NCBI GenBank assembly: GCA_020465985.1
Contig: JAANYP010000369.1
Span: 1 to 64,000, forward strand
Origin: Centrapalus pauciflorus
Lineage: Eukaryota > Streptophyta > Magnoliopsida > Asterales > Asteraceae
Length of the DNA stretch: 64,000 bases
Direction of reading: 5' to 3'
Part shown: positions 11,206 to 21,661 of the stretch, piece after piece
How the letters are laid out: every line of letters starts with the position of its first letter
Position numbering within the stretch: the stretch's first letter is position 1
Position numbers and translations under genes: made by a program
The notes under the pieces: model-generated
Database searches by the model: none
What the model was told of the DNA's origin: nothing
The model's input: only the letters and a program-made list of their open reading frames with translations

Positions 11206-11592
11206 TCATTTGAAAATGACTGTTACGTAAGTCTTTTTGCATGCTGACAACTTCTTTGCCCATTCATGTGGGGGAAGAAACCACAAGAGCATAGAGAACA
11301 AGTTTTTGGCCCGCGGTTGCATATTGTCAAACTGACATTGAAGGATGTATGACAATATTGCATTGGCGTTGAACAAGATTCCGATGGTGTGAGCTTCGAA
11401 GAGGTAACAGAAGAAGCATAGAGCCTCTTTAGGAAAACGGAACACATCTTCAATATGGTAGATGTTTAAGAAAGGATAATCAGGATGGAACCTAAGCCCT
11501 CGCATGAATAAACCATGATTCTTTAATAGGTTGGTGAGAAACGTCTTATAGTTTATTGAAGCTCTCTCTGGGAAGGTAAGCTCTGCTGTCAC
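11206..11592 (-). CDS. Small ORF downstream of viral RNase H, unknown function
   Basis: 128 codons, about 105 bp after the RNase H frame ends. I recognise no domain. The protein is rich in aromatic and leucine residues, with short repeats of FLxxLL character near the start and no clear signal peptide. Florendovirus genomes are described as having a second ORF of unknown function after the polyprotein, and position alone suggests this could be its remnant. It could also be a chance ORF in decayed viral DNA. Confidence 0.4.
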   Translation of the reverse strand: MTAELTFPERASINYKTFLTNLLKNHGLFMRGLRFHPDYPFLNIYHIEDVFRFPKEALCFFCYLFEAHTIGILFNANAILSYILQCQFDNMQPRAKNLFSMLLWFLPPHEWAKKLSACKKTYVTVIFK

Positions 11593-11698
11593 TTCTGTGA
11601 TCTGTTCTGGAAGGGGGTGTACCTGGCGAATCTATGGTTGTGGGTTGACAGATGAGCCAGTCGATGAAACTTCTGCTTGTGGTGTGTTGTATGTTTGG

Positions 11699-12380
11699 CT
11701 ATTTCCTTGAACTCCGATTATGAAAAAGGGTATTTCTCAAAGTGAGCTCCATTGGATTGATACTGAATACTGGTATGATACTTTGGGATATCTTGCCAAT
11801 TTCGTTCAGTCCATTTCTGTATTTATACTCCTTCGGGGGTCTGGATAGGAAGTCTTCGAGGACGTTGTCTTTTCCTTTGATGTGCTTAGCAGTAAACTTC
11901 CACTGTGAGAACCAATTAGACCACCTCAAAAGTTGTGCCTGTGGAAACATCTTTCTTTTGAACTGGAGCATCCGAGGAAATGATGACATATCCATCTCTA
12001 CTTGGAACTCGTGCCCTATCAAGTGGAACCGGAACTTTTCTATTACTCTATTGACAGCGAGAATCTCTTTGAACGTAGAGTGGTAATGCTTCTCAGAATC
12101 TTTGAACGTGCCACTTTTGTAACCACACACTTCTCTGGCATTTCTCGTTGAGGACGATCAAGACAGCTGCCCAATGTTCGTCGCTTGCGTCTGTCTGAAT
12201 GATTCTCCTTTCTGACGAAGTGGGAATCTTCAGAGGGGGCATCTTCTCAGCTAGCTGCTTTATAGCCATGACAGCTAGAGTCTGTTCCGAAGACCACTGT
12301 GAGGGATTCTTTTTCAACATGGGGAATAGGTGTTTTGTATGATCAAATAATTTTGGTAAAAAATCTGCTATATAATTCAC
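11699..12380 (-). pseudogene. Viral RNase H (broken into two frames)
   Basis: The first part (12380-12093) has NYIADFLPK, then IIQTDASDEHWAAVL with a catalytic Asp. The second part (12130-11699) has KHYHSTFKEILAV with the catalytic Glu and ends with HIKGKDNVLEDFLSR, the usual last RNase H motif with Asp. The two overlap in different frames, so at least one indel lies near 12110. RNase H removes the RNA strand during reverse transcription of the pregenomic RNA. Confidence 0.85.
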
Positions 12381-13214
12381 TAATCCAAGAAACTGTTGAA
12401 TTTGCTTTTGGCTCGTTAGTGTGTCTGCCTGTCTGGGAACTTATGAATTCTCGCGAAACATATGGCTGAGGTTGGTACTTGCCATCTGATATCTTCATCC
12501 CAAGGAAATCAATTGTAGTAACACCAATTTCCATTTTCTTTTCTGATAGCATGATACCATACTTGGTTCCCAAAGCATGAAACTTGGATAGCAGCTCCAC
12601 ATGTGAATCGTTGTCTTTTGAAAACAACAAAATATCATCAATATAAACCAGAACGTTAGATAGAATTGGCTCAAATATCTTTACCATAGCTTTCTGAAAA
12701 GCAGACGGTGTGTTTTTTAAACCAAACGTCATAACTTTCCACTAGTAATGATGATCAGGGATACAGAAGGCTGTCTTTGGCCTATCTTCAGGACAAATAC
12801 CTAACTGCCAAAATCCGGACTTAAGATCAAACTTAGACAGGACTTTAGCGTTTGCCAATGAGTGAAACAGTGCATTCTTCTGTGGAAGAGGAAACTTGTC
12901 ATCTGCCAAAAAAAATGATTGAGCGGTTGATAGTTGATGACTAGTCTTAGCTTTCCTCTGACTTGTTCACTACGCTTGTTTACGTAGAATGCTTCACACG
13001 CCCATGGGGAGTTCGTAGGCTCAATAATTCCTTGGTCAACGAGTTGACTGCATTCTTCAATTGCAAGTTGATAATGATCTGGATTCATACCTGGGTGGCT
13101 TGCCTTTGTGGGGTTAACATCCTCATTCTGCTTGAACGATAGCGAAACAAAGAATGACTCGTTAAGCCATAACGGTGATGAGTTTTCAGGAATTCTGTGT
13201 GTGTAGAAGCACAT
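12343..13214 (-). pseudogene. Viral reverse transcriptase (fragmented)
   Basis: The 13214-12801 part has GIIEPTNSPWACEAFYVNK and GKLRLVINYQPLN, the start of a caulimovirid RT. The 12732-12343 part has MTFGLKNTPSAFQ and the catalytic YIDD at 12634-12645, then TIDFLGMKISDG. The two parts are separated by about 70 bp with stops. The frame is lost again near 12440, in the connection to RNase H. Catalytic aspartates are present, but the reading is not continuous. Confidence 0.87.
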
Positions 13215-14303
13215 GAGGTTTGGACAATCTGCTGCTTAGGATTCAAGAGTAAGAGTAAGCATCATATGAAGTTTAGGAATTGTACTCCATGGGTTCATGA
13301 AACTTTTGTTGCTTAATCCTTGAGTTGTCCACTTCAGATTTGGTAGCTTTGAAAGCAAATCAAATCCGATGAGCATATCTTTTTCGTGAGAGCTGGATGC
13401 TAGCAGCTTGTGTTTGATCACACATTTGGGGAAAAGACGGATGTAAACAGGGATACTGATCTTGTCAATCACAAAATGATAATGATCTGGATTCATACCT
13501 GGGTGGCTTGCCTTTGTGGGGTTAACATCCTCAATCTGTTTGAACGGAAGCGAAACAAAGAATGACTCGTTAAGCCATAATGGTGATGAATGCTTTTTCA
13601 GGAATTCTGTATGTGTAGAAGGACATGAAGTTTGGACAATCTGCTACTTCAAGGATTCAAGAGTAGGAGTAACCATCATATGAAGTTTAGGAATTGTACT
13701 CCATGGGTTCATGAAACTTTTGTAGCTTAATCCTTGAGTTGTCCACTTCAGATTTGGTAGCTTTGAAAGCAAATCAAATCCGATGAGCATATCTTTGCCG
13801 TGAGAGCTGGATCCTAGCAGCTTGTGTTTGATCACACATTTGGGGAAAAGACGGATGTATATTGGGATACTGATCTTGTCAATCACAACCTGATAATGAT
13901 TTAGATTCATACCTGTGTGGCTTGCCTTTGTGGGGTTAGCATCCTCATTCTCTTTGAACGGTAGCGAAACAAAGAATGACTCGTTAAGCCATAACGATGA
14001 TGAATGCTTTTTCAGGAATTCTGTGTGTGTAGAAGCACAATAGGTTTGGACAATCTGCTGCTTCAAGGATTCAAGAGTAGGAGTAACCATCATATGAAGT
14101 TTAGGAATTGTACTCCATGGGTTCATGAAACTTTTGTAGCTTAATCCTTGAGTTGTCCACTTCAGATTTGGTAACTTTGAAAGCAAATCAAATCCGATGA
14201 GCATATCTTTGCCGTGAGAGCTGGATCCTAGCAGCTTGTGTTTGATCACACATTTGGGGAAAAGACGGATGTATACAGGGATACCGATCTTGTCAATCAC
14301 AAA
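13069..14303. repeat. Tandem triplication of a ~410 bp viral segment
   Basis: Three head-to-tail copies start at 13069, 13478 and 13891, each with TGATAATGAT and TCATACCTG; copy lengths are 409, 413 and 413. Each covers the end of the protease and the start of RT. The junctions fall at TTGTCAATCACAA, which also occurs at the end of the third copy. The copies differ at a few per cent of sites, so the triplication is not new. Confidence 0.9.
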
Positions 14304-14951
14304 CTTTTCTCCATTAGCGGCTAAGAATGTTTGCTCATGTGGTCTCCAATAACTCGTAGGTAAGATCTTTAGATCTAGAATGAAGACTGCTAAACCAGTG
14401 TCGAACAGTGCTACAACTGGTATTGGCTTTGCGTATGCTGACGTCAGAAGATGAACTTTGGCAATGGGGACTGGTTGACTTTGTTGTAATGGCAAGACAT
14501 GAGGTGCATGACTGACCATAAACAAACCTGTATCAGAATAATCTGATGATTCCGAATCCGTTGAGGCTTCATCTGATGAACTATAGGAATAACGTAATGT
14601 ACATAACGTTCTATCATTTGGTTCATCATCAAGAGAGTAGACTGACTCAATATCAGAAATGTCAACTGGCTCTATTTTGTTGAGAGTCTGCAATAATGCC
14701 ATTGATCTTCTTTTATCTGGACAATTTTTGGCGAAATGTCCCTTCTTGTTACATACGTAACACTGATCTGAATTTCTGCCTCGCTTAAATTTTCTTCTTA
14801 GGAACTTCCACTTCTTCTTTGACGTGAAATTCTTCTTCCTGTGAGAATCAAAAGATTTAAAAAAATCTTTTGGAATGTGATTTCTTCTTTGTGTGAGAAC
14901 AATCACACGATGACTTGTCTTTGCACTTAATCTGCAGATGTTTGTCATCAC
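13644..14951 (-). pseudogene. Viral zinc knuckle, protease and duplicated tail
   Basis: A 435-codon open stretch. A basic region leads to a CX2CX4HX4C knuckle (14721-14762), typical of caulimovirid coat proteins. An acidic Ser/Asp-rich linker follows, then a retropepsin with ALFDTG (catalytic DTG at 14394-14405) and a second conserved block, DMLIGFDLLSKLP. The block from about residue 220 is repeated in the same frame because of the triplication, so the product would carry two protease C-terminal halves, an arrangement not expected in a working virus. Confidence 0.85.
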
Positions 14952-15490
14952 ATGCTTTGCCTAGTCGTCTTCAAGTTTTCTTAAACTCTACCAAGAATTT
15001 TTTTCTGGTTGCAAAGTTTGGCTAGAGCATTGAGTATGAGTTGATACAAATCACCAAGAGAGGTTTGTGCAACTGTTGCGTTCCTTGATTCAAGAAATCT
15101 GTATGCCTCATTTCCAAGTGATTCAGGGAATGAATTAAAGAATACCTATTTGAGGTTAACATCATTTATTCCTTGAAGACAACAGAATCTTTCTGACATT
15201 CTATTGTAGTGCTTTTCAAGATCTATTTTGAGAAAGAAATAGCACTTCATTTTGAGGAACTCTTCTCTTGTGTGTATCGTATGCTCAAATGGATTGCCAA
15301 TGAATTCTGAGTAGATGACACTCATGAATTCTTCAGGAGATTGAGACTGATGCATCTGTAACTGACGATACTCTCCAAGACTAAGATACCAGTCACGGAG
15401 TCTTCCTTGGAGTCTAGTTGCAAATCGTCTAAGGACCATATCAATGGTGTAGAACTGAAGTTCTGCAGACATCCAAGTTAGCATTTCCAC
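14952..15490 (-). pseudogene. Viral coat protein core
   Basis: The readable part (15490-15146) has TRLQGRLRDWYLSLGEYR and a helical stretch ending QGINDVNLK. The next 150 bp translate in pieces to sequence of the same kind, such as FPESLGNEAYRFLESRN, broken by stops. Position between the coiled coil and the zinc knuckle, and the RDWY...Y pattern, fit a caulimovirid coat protein. The frame shifts relative to both neighbours. Confidence 0.7.
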
Positions 15491-16047
15491 ACTTCTTTCT
15501 CTCCATTTTGATGAGGGATATCATCAAATGTGAACTGCTGTTTAGTATCTGACTTTGGTGGATTCTGTCTCCTGGGTGGCATTTCTTGCGTTTCTGATTC
15601 TCCTAAGTCACTGTCACTAACAACATTTTGGACAGTAGATTCATCTTCGTCATTTCCTGCCATGAACAAATGTTCAAATGCTTCAGAAGGATCGAAATCC
15701 TCGTCTGGTTGCGGAGAAACTGGCATGACAAAGGAGGGTGTTTGTGGAGAATCTTCACAGAGGTTCTTGAGGAATGTTGTAACTGGGTTACCAATTGCAA
15801 GAACTTGTGGGTCTTTTGAAGAGGGTGTAGCTTTATCTTCAGATGACTTCCCGTAAGAAGTATTTGACTTTTCTGGCAATGATACAGCTTGTGCCTTTCC
15901 TTTTGCCTTGTTTTTTAATCTGGGTTTGTTATTTTTCCCATAATGCCAACGACGGTGATCTTTGAGATGAGAGTAGCGGGATTGGCTGTGGGTCAAACGA
16001 TGTACAGACAAAAGGTGTAGATGGTAGTCTCCAAGGATCATCAGCAA
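15478..16047 (-). pseudogene. Viral acidic linker region
   Basis: 189 open codons joining the coiled coil to the coat protein, in a frame different from both (indels near 15960 and 15485). It is rich in Lys at first (KPRLKNKAKGKAQ), then acidic with Asp, Glu, Ser and Pro (PDEDFDPSEAFEHLF, AGNDEDES). Acidic stretches before the coat core are common in caulimovirids. No enzyme motif is visible. Confidence 0.6.
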
Positions 16048-16558
16048 GAGTTACCAATCTCTTTTGTTTATGTTGTTTCTCAAGGTCAAGTAACTGAATC
16101 TTGAGAGACTTCATTTCTGCTTCTTTCTTTAAAAGAGAGGTTGCTGGTGATGAACTTCGTACAATCTGGAGAAGTTCGTTATGAAGATTTTGGATCTTGA
16201 TTCTTACTTCGCTTATCAAGGCATCCAAAGTTTTCATCTTGGAGGACAAAACTTCTTGGTTTTTTTCCATCTTCGTTTGTTGAGATAGGATTTGGGAAAG
16301 AACCTTGTTTTGTGCAACCGCATTCTTTTCTGCAGCACTGACTACATTCGTGACACCAGCTGAATTTATGGTTGTCAGGTTTTTAACCTTCCAATCATGT
16401 TTCGTTCTTTCTTCTGGATGATCAAAAGAACTTAACGGTGGGAATTCAGCGTTGTATTGTTCTGCCTGTCTGGAAGATGAAGGGTCTGGCAAAACCATAT
16501 TGCATCCATCTATTGGTGGAGGTGGATGAACCTTCTTTTCTTTGTGGATGATGGACAA
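15929..16558 (-). pseudogene. Viral coiled-coil region after the movement protein
   Basis: Same frame as the movement protein, separated only by the TAG at 16565-16567, so it was probably part of one polyprotein. Residues about 75-170 give a clear heptad pattern (AEKNAVAQNKVLSQILSQ, KMKTLDALISEVRI, MKSLKIQLLDLEKQ). Proline-rich sequence precedes it. Coiled coils of this kind link movement and virion functions in the family (inference). Confidence 0.65.
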
Positions 16559-16564
16559 AGCCTT

Positions 16565-17797
16565 CTAGTAATATGGAGGGAGATTTGGTGGCGGAGGTTT
16601 TTTACATGGGTTGGTAGTGGATGGAGGTTTGGTTGGCGAATCTCCATAAATGACATAATAGTCATATTTACCTGATGGTCCACCAAGTATTCCAACAGAA
16701 TGGTCTCCTTCTTCATATATTTTCCTTAGTTTCATTTGAGAGGGTTTCTTTTTTTTAGGCATATCTTCATCCATGGAAACTCTGTAATGTTCTTCCAAGC
16801 AATCTTTATAGTTGCATACATCATACCATATGTGATCTGATGTAGGTAAGGCTGTAGAGACCATATTTACAGTAGGAAAGACCGATGGTGGCTCTACTGC
16901 TTGTGCAGGTGAAAACTTGACTTCCACTTGTCCGTTTTCATGTCTGATAAAATCAGGAGCCATGGTGGTTTGTACCGGTGCTTGATGGATCTGTTCGTAA
17001 TTCGTTATCCATTTTTCTGGTAAAAGTTTTACCAGTTCTTCTCTGGACAACTGCCTCGGGACATAGGTACATGTTGGCGTCGCCTTTGAATCTATCTCAA
17101 GGAGCAAAGCATCTCCTGAGTTGTCTCTTCCTAGAACCATGATGTCTAGTGAGTGGTTCTGTACCCTGTATGCCATTTGGTAGTGAAACGTATTCACCTG
17201 TTGGGTGCCTCCGATCTGGATCTGTGCTTTTAAGGCTGTGAGCGGTGAAGGGTCATTCAGCGGCATATTGAAATTTGGGTAGAAAGTGACAAAGATTGTG
17301 CCAGCGTTTAAGGTAGTTTGAATTGTACCAATACAAGCATGTTGGTATTCTACAAATCTTGTATCCACTAAAGCTATTCTTGAAAAAGCCGGAAGGCCTT
17401 TTCTTCCATGAAACGTTAGAGCAAGACGGATTGCTCCGAAGTGGATATGGGTGTAACCTTGAGCTATACAGTGACGTGGGAGATCTGATGGGAGAGATAA
17501 TGTAACCAAGTGTTCTGCTGAAGAGGCTGGGAGTTGGTAAGAATCAAACTTTGAAATTTGAACATATTCTTTAACGACTTGATTGGTGGAAGATCCAACC
17601 AATTTTTTGACTCGTCTACTGAAAGAATTTGTTCGTCTGGAAAGTACACGGTAAGGGTTTACGTCTAGCATCTGGGTTAAGGGTATTTTTGATTCGTCTG
17701 AAACATAAGATATTTCATATAACTGATCTATCTTAGATGCAGATGAGGAGCGGAAACTGGATGATGACGGGGAGGAGGAAAACAGTTCTGAACTCAT
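16565..17797 (-). pseudogene. Viral movement protein (30K superfamily)
   Basis: 410 codons from an ATG. A Ser-rich N-terminus is followed by a 30K-type movement domain over roughly residues 65-280, with LALTFHGRKGLPAFSRIAL, a D in VDTRFVEYQH and GTIFVTFYPNFNMPLND. This is the cell-to-cell movement protein of plant pararetroviruses, acting at plasmodesmata. Its presence, with no integrase, is the best sign that the locus is viral. The C-terminal 130 residues are proline-rich. The frame ends at a TAG that is probably a mutated CAG. Confidence 0.82.
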
Positions 17798-18166
17798 AAC
17801 TTTGGCTTAATAGAAAATTTTGGCTAAGAAAATAGCAGATCTGAACTTCTTATGTAGAAATCTGAATTTCTTTTAGAATCTACCTCAGTTCAAAAGGACT
17901 CTACTGCGGTCACCTTGCCGACTTACAATGTCCACACCGAACTCTTTTGGTACGAACTAACAAGCAATTCAGAAACTAATAAGTAATTCAAGATCTAAAC
18001 TATGATCTAAACTGGACAGTTCTATAATTCAACACTAAAAGTTCAACAGTTCTCTGATGTGAAGGATCCGTTAATAACAGCAGACACAGAGCATAACAAC
18101 GTGAACAATAGTAAGAATAAGAACACGGGTTTAGGTTAGGAACGAAGGGTAATGGCTCTGATACCA
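17798..18166 (-). other. Viral leader with tRNA primer site
   Basis: TGGTATCAGAGCC on the minus strand (18154-18166) is the initiator Met-tRNA complement that primes caulimovirid minus-strand DNA synthesis. About 355 nt of leader separate it from the movement-protein ATG. The run of C before it in the viral sense (GGGAGGGGAGGGGG on the plus strand) is unusual. I could not define a promoter; a weak TATA-like TGTATAGA lies upstream in the viral sense near 18195. Confidence 0.75.
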
Positions 18167-18167
18167 T

Positions 18168-18337
18168 GGGAGGGGAGGGGGTTTATGGCTGATCTATACA
18201 AGACCAGTAAGACGTTACGGTTACACAAGAAGGTGCTGGGTGGTCGGTGATACCTGGTTGGTCGATAACACTCATGGAAAGAGATGGAGAATAGAAGGGG
18301 AATTCAGCAAACAAAACACTGGAGGGGAGGGGGTTTA
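18168..18337. repeat. Repeated viral terminal sequence, 153 bp apart
   Basis: GGAGGGGAGGGGGTTTATG occurs at 18169 and again at 18321. The second copy is interrupted after GTTTA by the outer copia element, and its continuation (TTTATGGCTGATCTATACAA) appears at 42618. So the segment was present twice in tandem before the copia insertion, as expected if more than one unit length of circular viral DNA integrated. Confidence 0.7.
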
Positions 18338-18990
18338 TGTTGGGAAATATTCTAAGTATGTCAAGCTGTTAGTTAGATTTCTCAAACTGTTAGTAGATTT
18401 TCTGTGTAATTGCAAAGTTCAAGATGTTAATTGAAGAAGCTCGAGCTGCTAGTTCAAAAGTTCAAGCTGCCAGTGTTCAAACTCAAGCTGCTCAACAGAT
18501 AGACTTCAAGCTGCTCAACAGCTCAATAAACAGAAAGTGCTGATATTCAGGAAAAGATATATTCGAAGATTCAAGCATATCTACTATCAGAGAAATCAGA
18601 GTTTATCAAGGAAACATATCAGTAAGCAGTATATATACATAGAATAGGTTTTTCTATTGTAAGTCTGCACGTACAAGTTTATGCAGTTGTAATTGCTTTT
18701 CTGATTAAGTTTTCATAAGCCTCTAAGGTTGTAAAACCATAAGAACAATCTGTGTTCTTCGTCTAATCAAACAGATTAGAGGTGATTGTAATCATTGAGT
18801 TTGGCAATACAAGTGATCTTCTGATTATTGATTATGTTTATGTGATTATTTGTTTTGAAAGCTTTTCTTAAAACAGTTAAGTGTTATTTTGCAAACTTCT
18901 TAATTGGACTTTGGTTCAACACAAGGTTATTGGTTTATACTCTGATCAATTCAAACCAGTTAATCTTAGGTAGTGATTTTGAGCTTGACA
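18338..18990 (+). repeat. 5' LTR, outer copia
   Basis: 653 bp, matching 41967-42615. It carries repeated AAGCTGCT/AAGCTGTTAG words in its first 180 bp, a TATATATA box at 18630-18637 and AG-rich sequence before the PBS. Confidence 0.92.
18630..18637 (+). promoter_or_regulatory. TATA box, outer copia LTR
   Basis: TATATATA followed by CATAGAATAGG lies about 290 bp into the LTR and is conserved in the 3' LTR near 42259. Transcription would start about 30 bp downstream. Confidence 0.5.
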
Positions 18991-18992
18991 AG

Positions 18993-19005
18993 TGGTATCA
19001 GAGCC
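18993..19005 (+). other. Primer binding site, outer copia
   Basis: TGGTATCAGAGCC starts 2 bp after the LTR end; initiator Met-tRNA type. Confidence 0.9.
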
Positions 19006-19070
19006 ACAGGTTTTTCTTTGTTTTCAAAGTCAGAAGCTTTCTTTTAAATTTTTTTTTTTAACTTTCTGCA

Positions 19071-19895
19071 ATGGAATTTGATAATAGCAGTATTGGATCT
19101 GGGCAAGGACTCGAAGTGCCTGTGCTCAAACCCACTGAGTTTGAGATGTGGAAACTCAGGATTCAACAGCACATTCAATTTATTGATTATGCCATATGGG
19201 AAGCCGTTGAATTTCCTTCTGTAGTTGATCCTGAACTTGATGCTGAGGGCAAACCCATAAAAACTCCTCCAAAAACTGAACTTGAAAGAAAGGCTAGAAT
19301 GAATGAAGTGAAAGCTCTTACGCTTCTACAGATAGTCATTCCTAATGCTTATCAACACCAGTTTAAAAAGTTTTACACTGCTCATTCTCTTTGGATTGCT
19401 TTGGAGAAAAGTTTTGCTGGCAATGCTAGCACCAAGAGAAATCAAAAAGACCTTTTGAAACAGCAGTATGAGAACTTTTCTGGTGGCAAGAATGAAAACC
19501 TTACTCAAATCTTTGACAGGTTTAACAAACTGATAGGTGAATTGGAGAGTGCCAAAGTCTGCTTGGATCAAGATGAAGTAAACAGAAAACTTCTTAGATC
19601 TCTTGGTGAAGAGTGGACAGTCTATGCTGCCCAATGGAGAACCAAAGACACTCTTGATGAAATAGAGTTGGATGATCTCTACAACAGTCTGAGAGTGTTT
19701 GAAACGGAGATTGAAACTAAAACCTTTTCTTATAACCATAACACTGCTCTACTGTCATCTGAAAAATCTAACTGCTGTGATTCCTTTTCAGGTGCTGATG
19801 GTAACTCTACTGAAGCTCATTATGAAGCTTTTGTTGCCAATGATGGACTGTTTGCTCTAAATGCTGAAGATTTAAAAACAGATCCATCCAGATGA
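19071..19895 (+). pseudogene. gag N-terminal core, outer copia
   Basis: ATG at 19071, 80 bp after the LTR. It has the copia Gag (UBN2-type) pattern: FEMWKLRIQQHIQFIDY near the start, then LTLLQIVIPNAY, LWIALEKSF, LLKQQYENF and DELDDLYNSLRVFE-like sequence. The stop at 19893 results from an apparent one-base insertion in an A-run near 19873; the next frame continues the same protein. Confidence 0.88.
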
Positions 19896-19905
19896 TCTAG
19901 AAGAG

Positions 19906-21597
19906 ATGGACTTGAAATGGCAGCATGCAATGTTGACTATGAGGGCTAAAAGGTTTCTGAAAAGAGATGGCAGATCTAACTTTCAAGCCAGACCAGAAGG
20001 GAAACCAGCATTTGATAAATCCAAAGTTGAATGCTTTAAATGTCACAAGCTCGGCCACTTTGCCAGAGAATGCAGATCCCAAGGTCAACAGACACCAAGA
20101 CCCCAGCAAACTAATCAAGCTTCATCATCACAAGCACTTGCTTCTCAAGAAGACATTGTGTTTGACTGGAGTGATCAGACAGAAGAAGAGTTTCAAAATC
20201 AAGCTCTAATGGCAGAAACATCAAATGTCACATCCACTGAACTATCATCTGAGGTAAATGCTAAACTCTTCTCTCAAACATGCAAAAATATGGTTAAAAA
20301 GTACAGAGATCATAATGAGAGCATGTGCAAAACTCTAGCTAAGATGGAAGAAAGAAGATATGAATACATGCAGACCATAGAAGATCTTGAAAAATAGATC
20401 AATGACTATAAGGATAATGAGATTCAAATGGGACATGATAGAACATATCATGAGTAGGAGAAAAAGGAGCTGAATAAGAAAATAGAGTCCCTAAATAAGA
20501 AATTAGATGAGGCTGAACAGAAGGTGTTAGAAGCTAACAAGAAAATAGAATCTGTCAATATAGATCTAGGAAACTTCAAATTGGCAAATCAAAAGCTGGA
20601 ACACCTAATGGAAGTTCAATTTAAAGATAGGGTTAAATCTCAGATAAATCCCAAAGAAGGTATAGGATACAGAGCCACTCCACCTCTATACAACAACAAA
20701 TACATTCATCCAATGAGTGAAGTTGCCGATAGGCTTGTTAATGAACCATTAGATGAGTCTATGACCACTGTAGATCCTGTCCTTGAAAACAGTCCTAAAT
20801 CTAAAGAAGATCTGATTCAAAATGAAGACTGTGAGTGCAAAGAATTAGAGAAAGAACAGAAAACAATGAGTGCACCTATAGAAGCCCCTAACCCCACTAA
20901 GAAAGAAAAAGATAAGATGAGTGTATGTCATGTTGTTCCACATGTTTCTGTACCTTCTAACTGTAACACTGCATCTTCCTCAAAAGGTCATAAAAAGGAT
21001 AAGACTGTTCCAATCTGCACATGCCAAAAGCATGGTGTCCAAAAGTTTCCCAAGCAACAGCAGGTAAGGGGAAATCAAAGGAACAAGAACCAGTTATGGT
21101 CCAATAAAACTGGTTCTCCAATTCAAACAGTCAAAAGATGTTTCCATTGTGGCAGGAAAAACCATTTGACCAGACATTGCTTGTACAAACCATCTGTTGC
21201 AAAATAGACTGTGGTTCAGACAAAGGCATTTGTTAAAAACACAATAAATCTTCAGGTCAAACCACCTGTTGCACCAGTTCCAAAGAAAACAGTTGATCAC
21301 AGGTTCTCAAAAGTCAATAAAAAACAGTCCACACACCAAAAACAAGTTTTAGCAAAACCCAAATTAAATTTTAAACAGATATGGTGTGTTAAAGGCAAAA
21401 ACTCAGATAAAACTGTTGATAAAAATGTTGAAACTGCCAGGCCTAAAGTTGAAGCTGTTTGTGCAAATTCTGAAGCTGTTAGCACTAAATACTCAGTTCA
21501 AACTGCTAGGCTTAAAACTGGGACTGGTGATGGATCATCTGAGACTGTTACTGCAAAGGTTGGACAAAACACCTGGATACCTCATGTCATAACTTAA
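19906..21597 (+). pseudogene. gag C-terminal region: zinc knuckles and coiled coil, outer copia
   Basis: Continues gag in the next frame. The first CX2CX4HX4C knuckle is at 20032-20073. A helical Lys/Glu-rich coiled coil (about 20450-20640) is broken by TAG at 20395-20397 and 20455-20457. A second knuckle lies at 21139-21180, just before TAG 21205-21207. The last part is basic with KQIWCVKGK. Long Gag proteins with a second knuckle and coiled coil are usual in Sireviruses. All stops are in one frame, so they look like point mutations, not shifts. Confidence 0.82.
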
Positions 21598-21661
21598 TAT
21601 TCTCCACAGAATCCATCAGTGGATCTCACTAAGTATAAGAAGTCAAAGACAGTGTTTAGTT

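Larger units (their letters stand above)
11191..18205 (-). other. Endogenous pararetrovirus (Caulimoviridae, petuvirus/florendovirus-like)
   Basis: On the minus strand, from high to low coordinates: Met-tRNA primer site, leader, 30K-type movement protein, coiled coil, coat protein with zinc knuckle, aspartic protease, RT, RNase H and a small downstream ORF. No integrase and no LTRs are present, which separates it from retrotransposons. A movement protein fused ahead of a Gag/Pol-like region fits petuvirus or florendovirus layouts (family knowledge). Several stops and frameshifts and a triplicated segment show an old, inactive copy. The left edge abuts the satellite. The right edge is followed by a repeat of its own terminal sequence and by the outer copia element. 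Confidence 0.85.

Noticed and set aside
18993..19005. tRNA gene at TGGTATCAGAGCC sites (also 3633, 52566, 63183 and minus-strand copies)
   Set aside because: Only the 12-13 nt primer complement is present; no tRNA cloverleaf.
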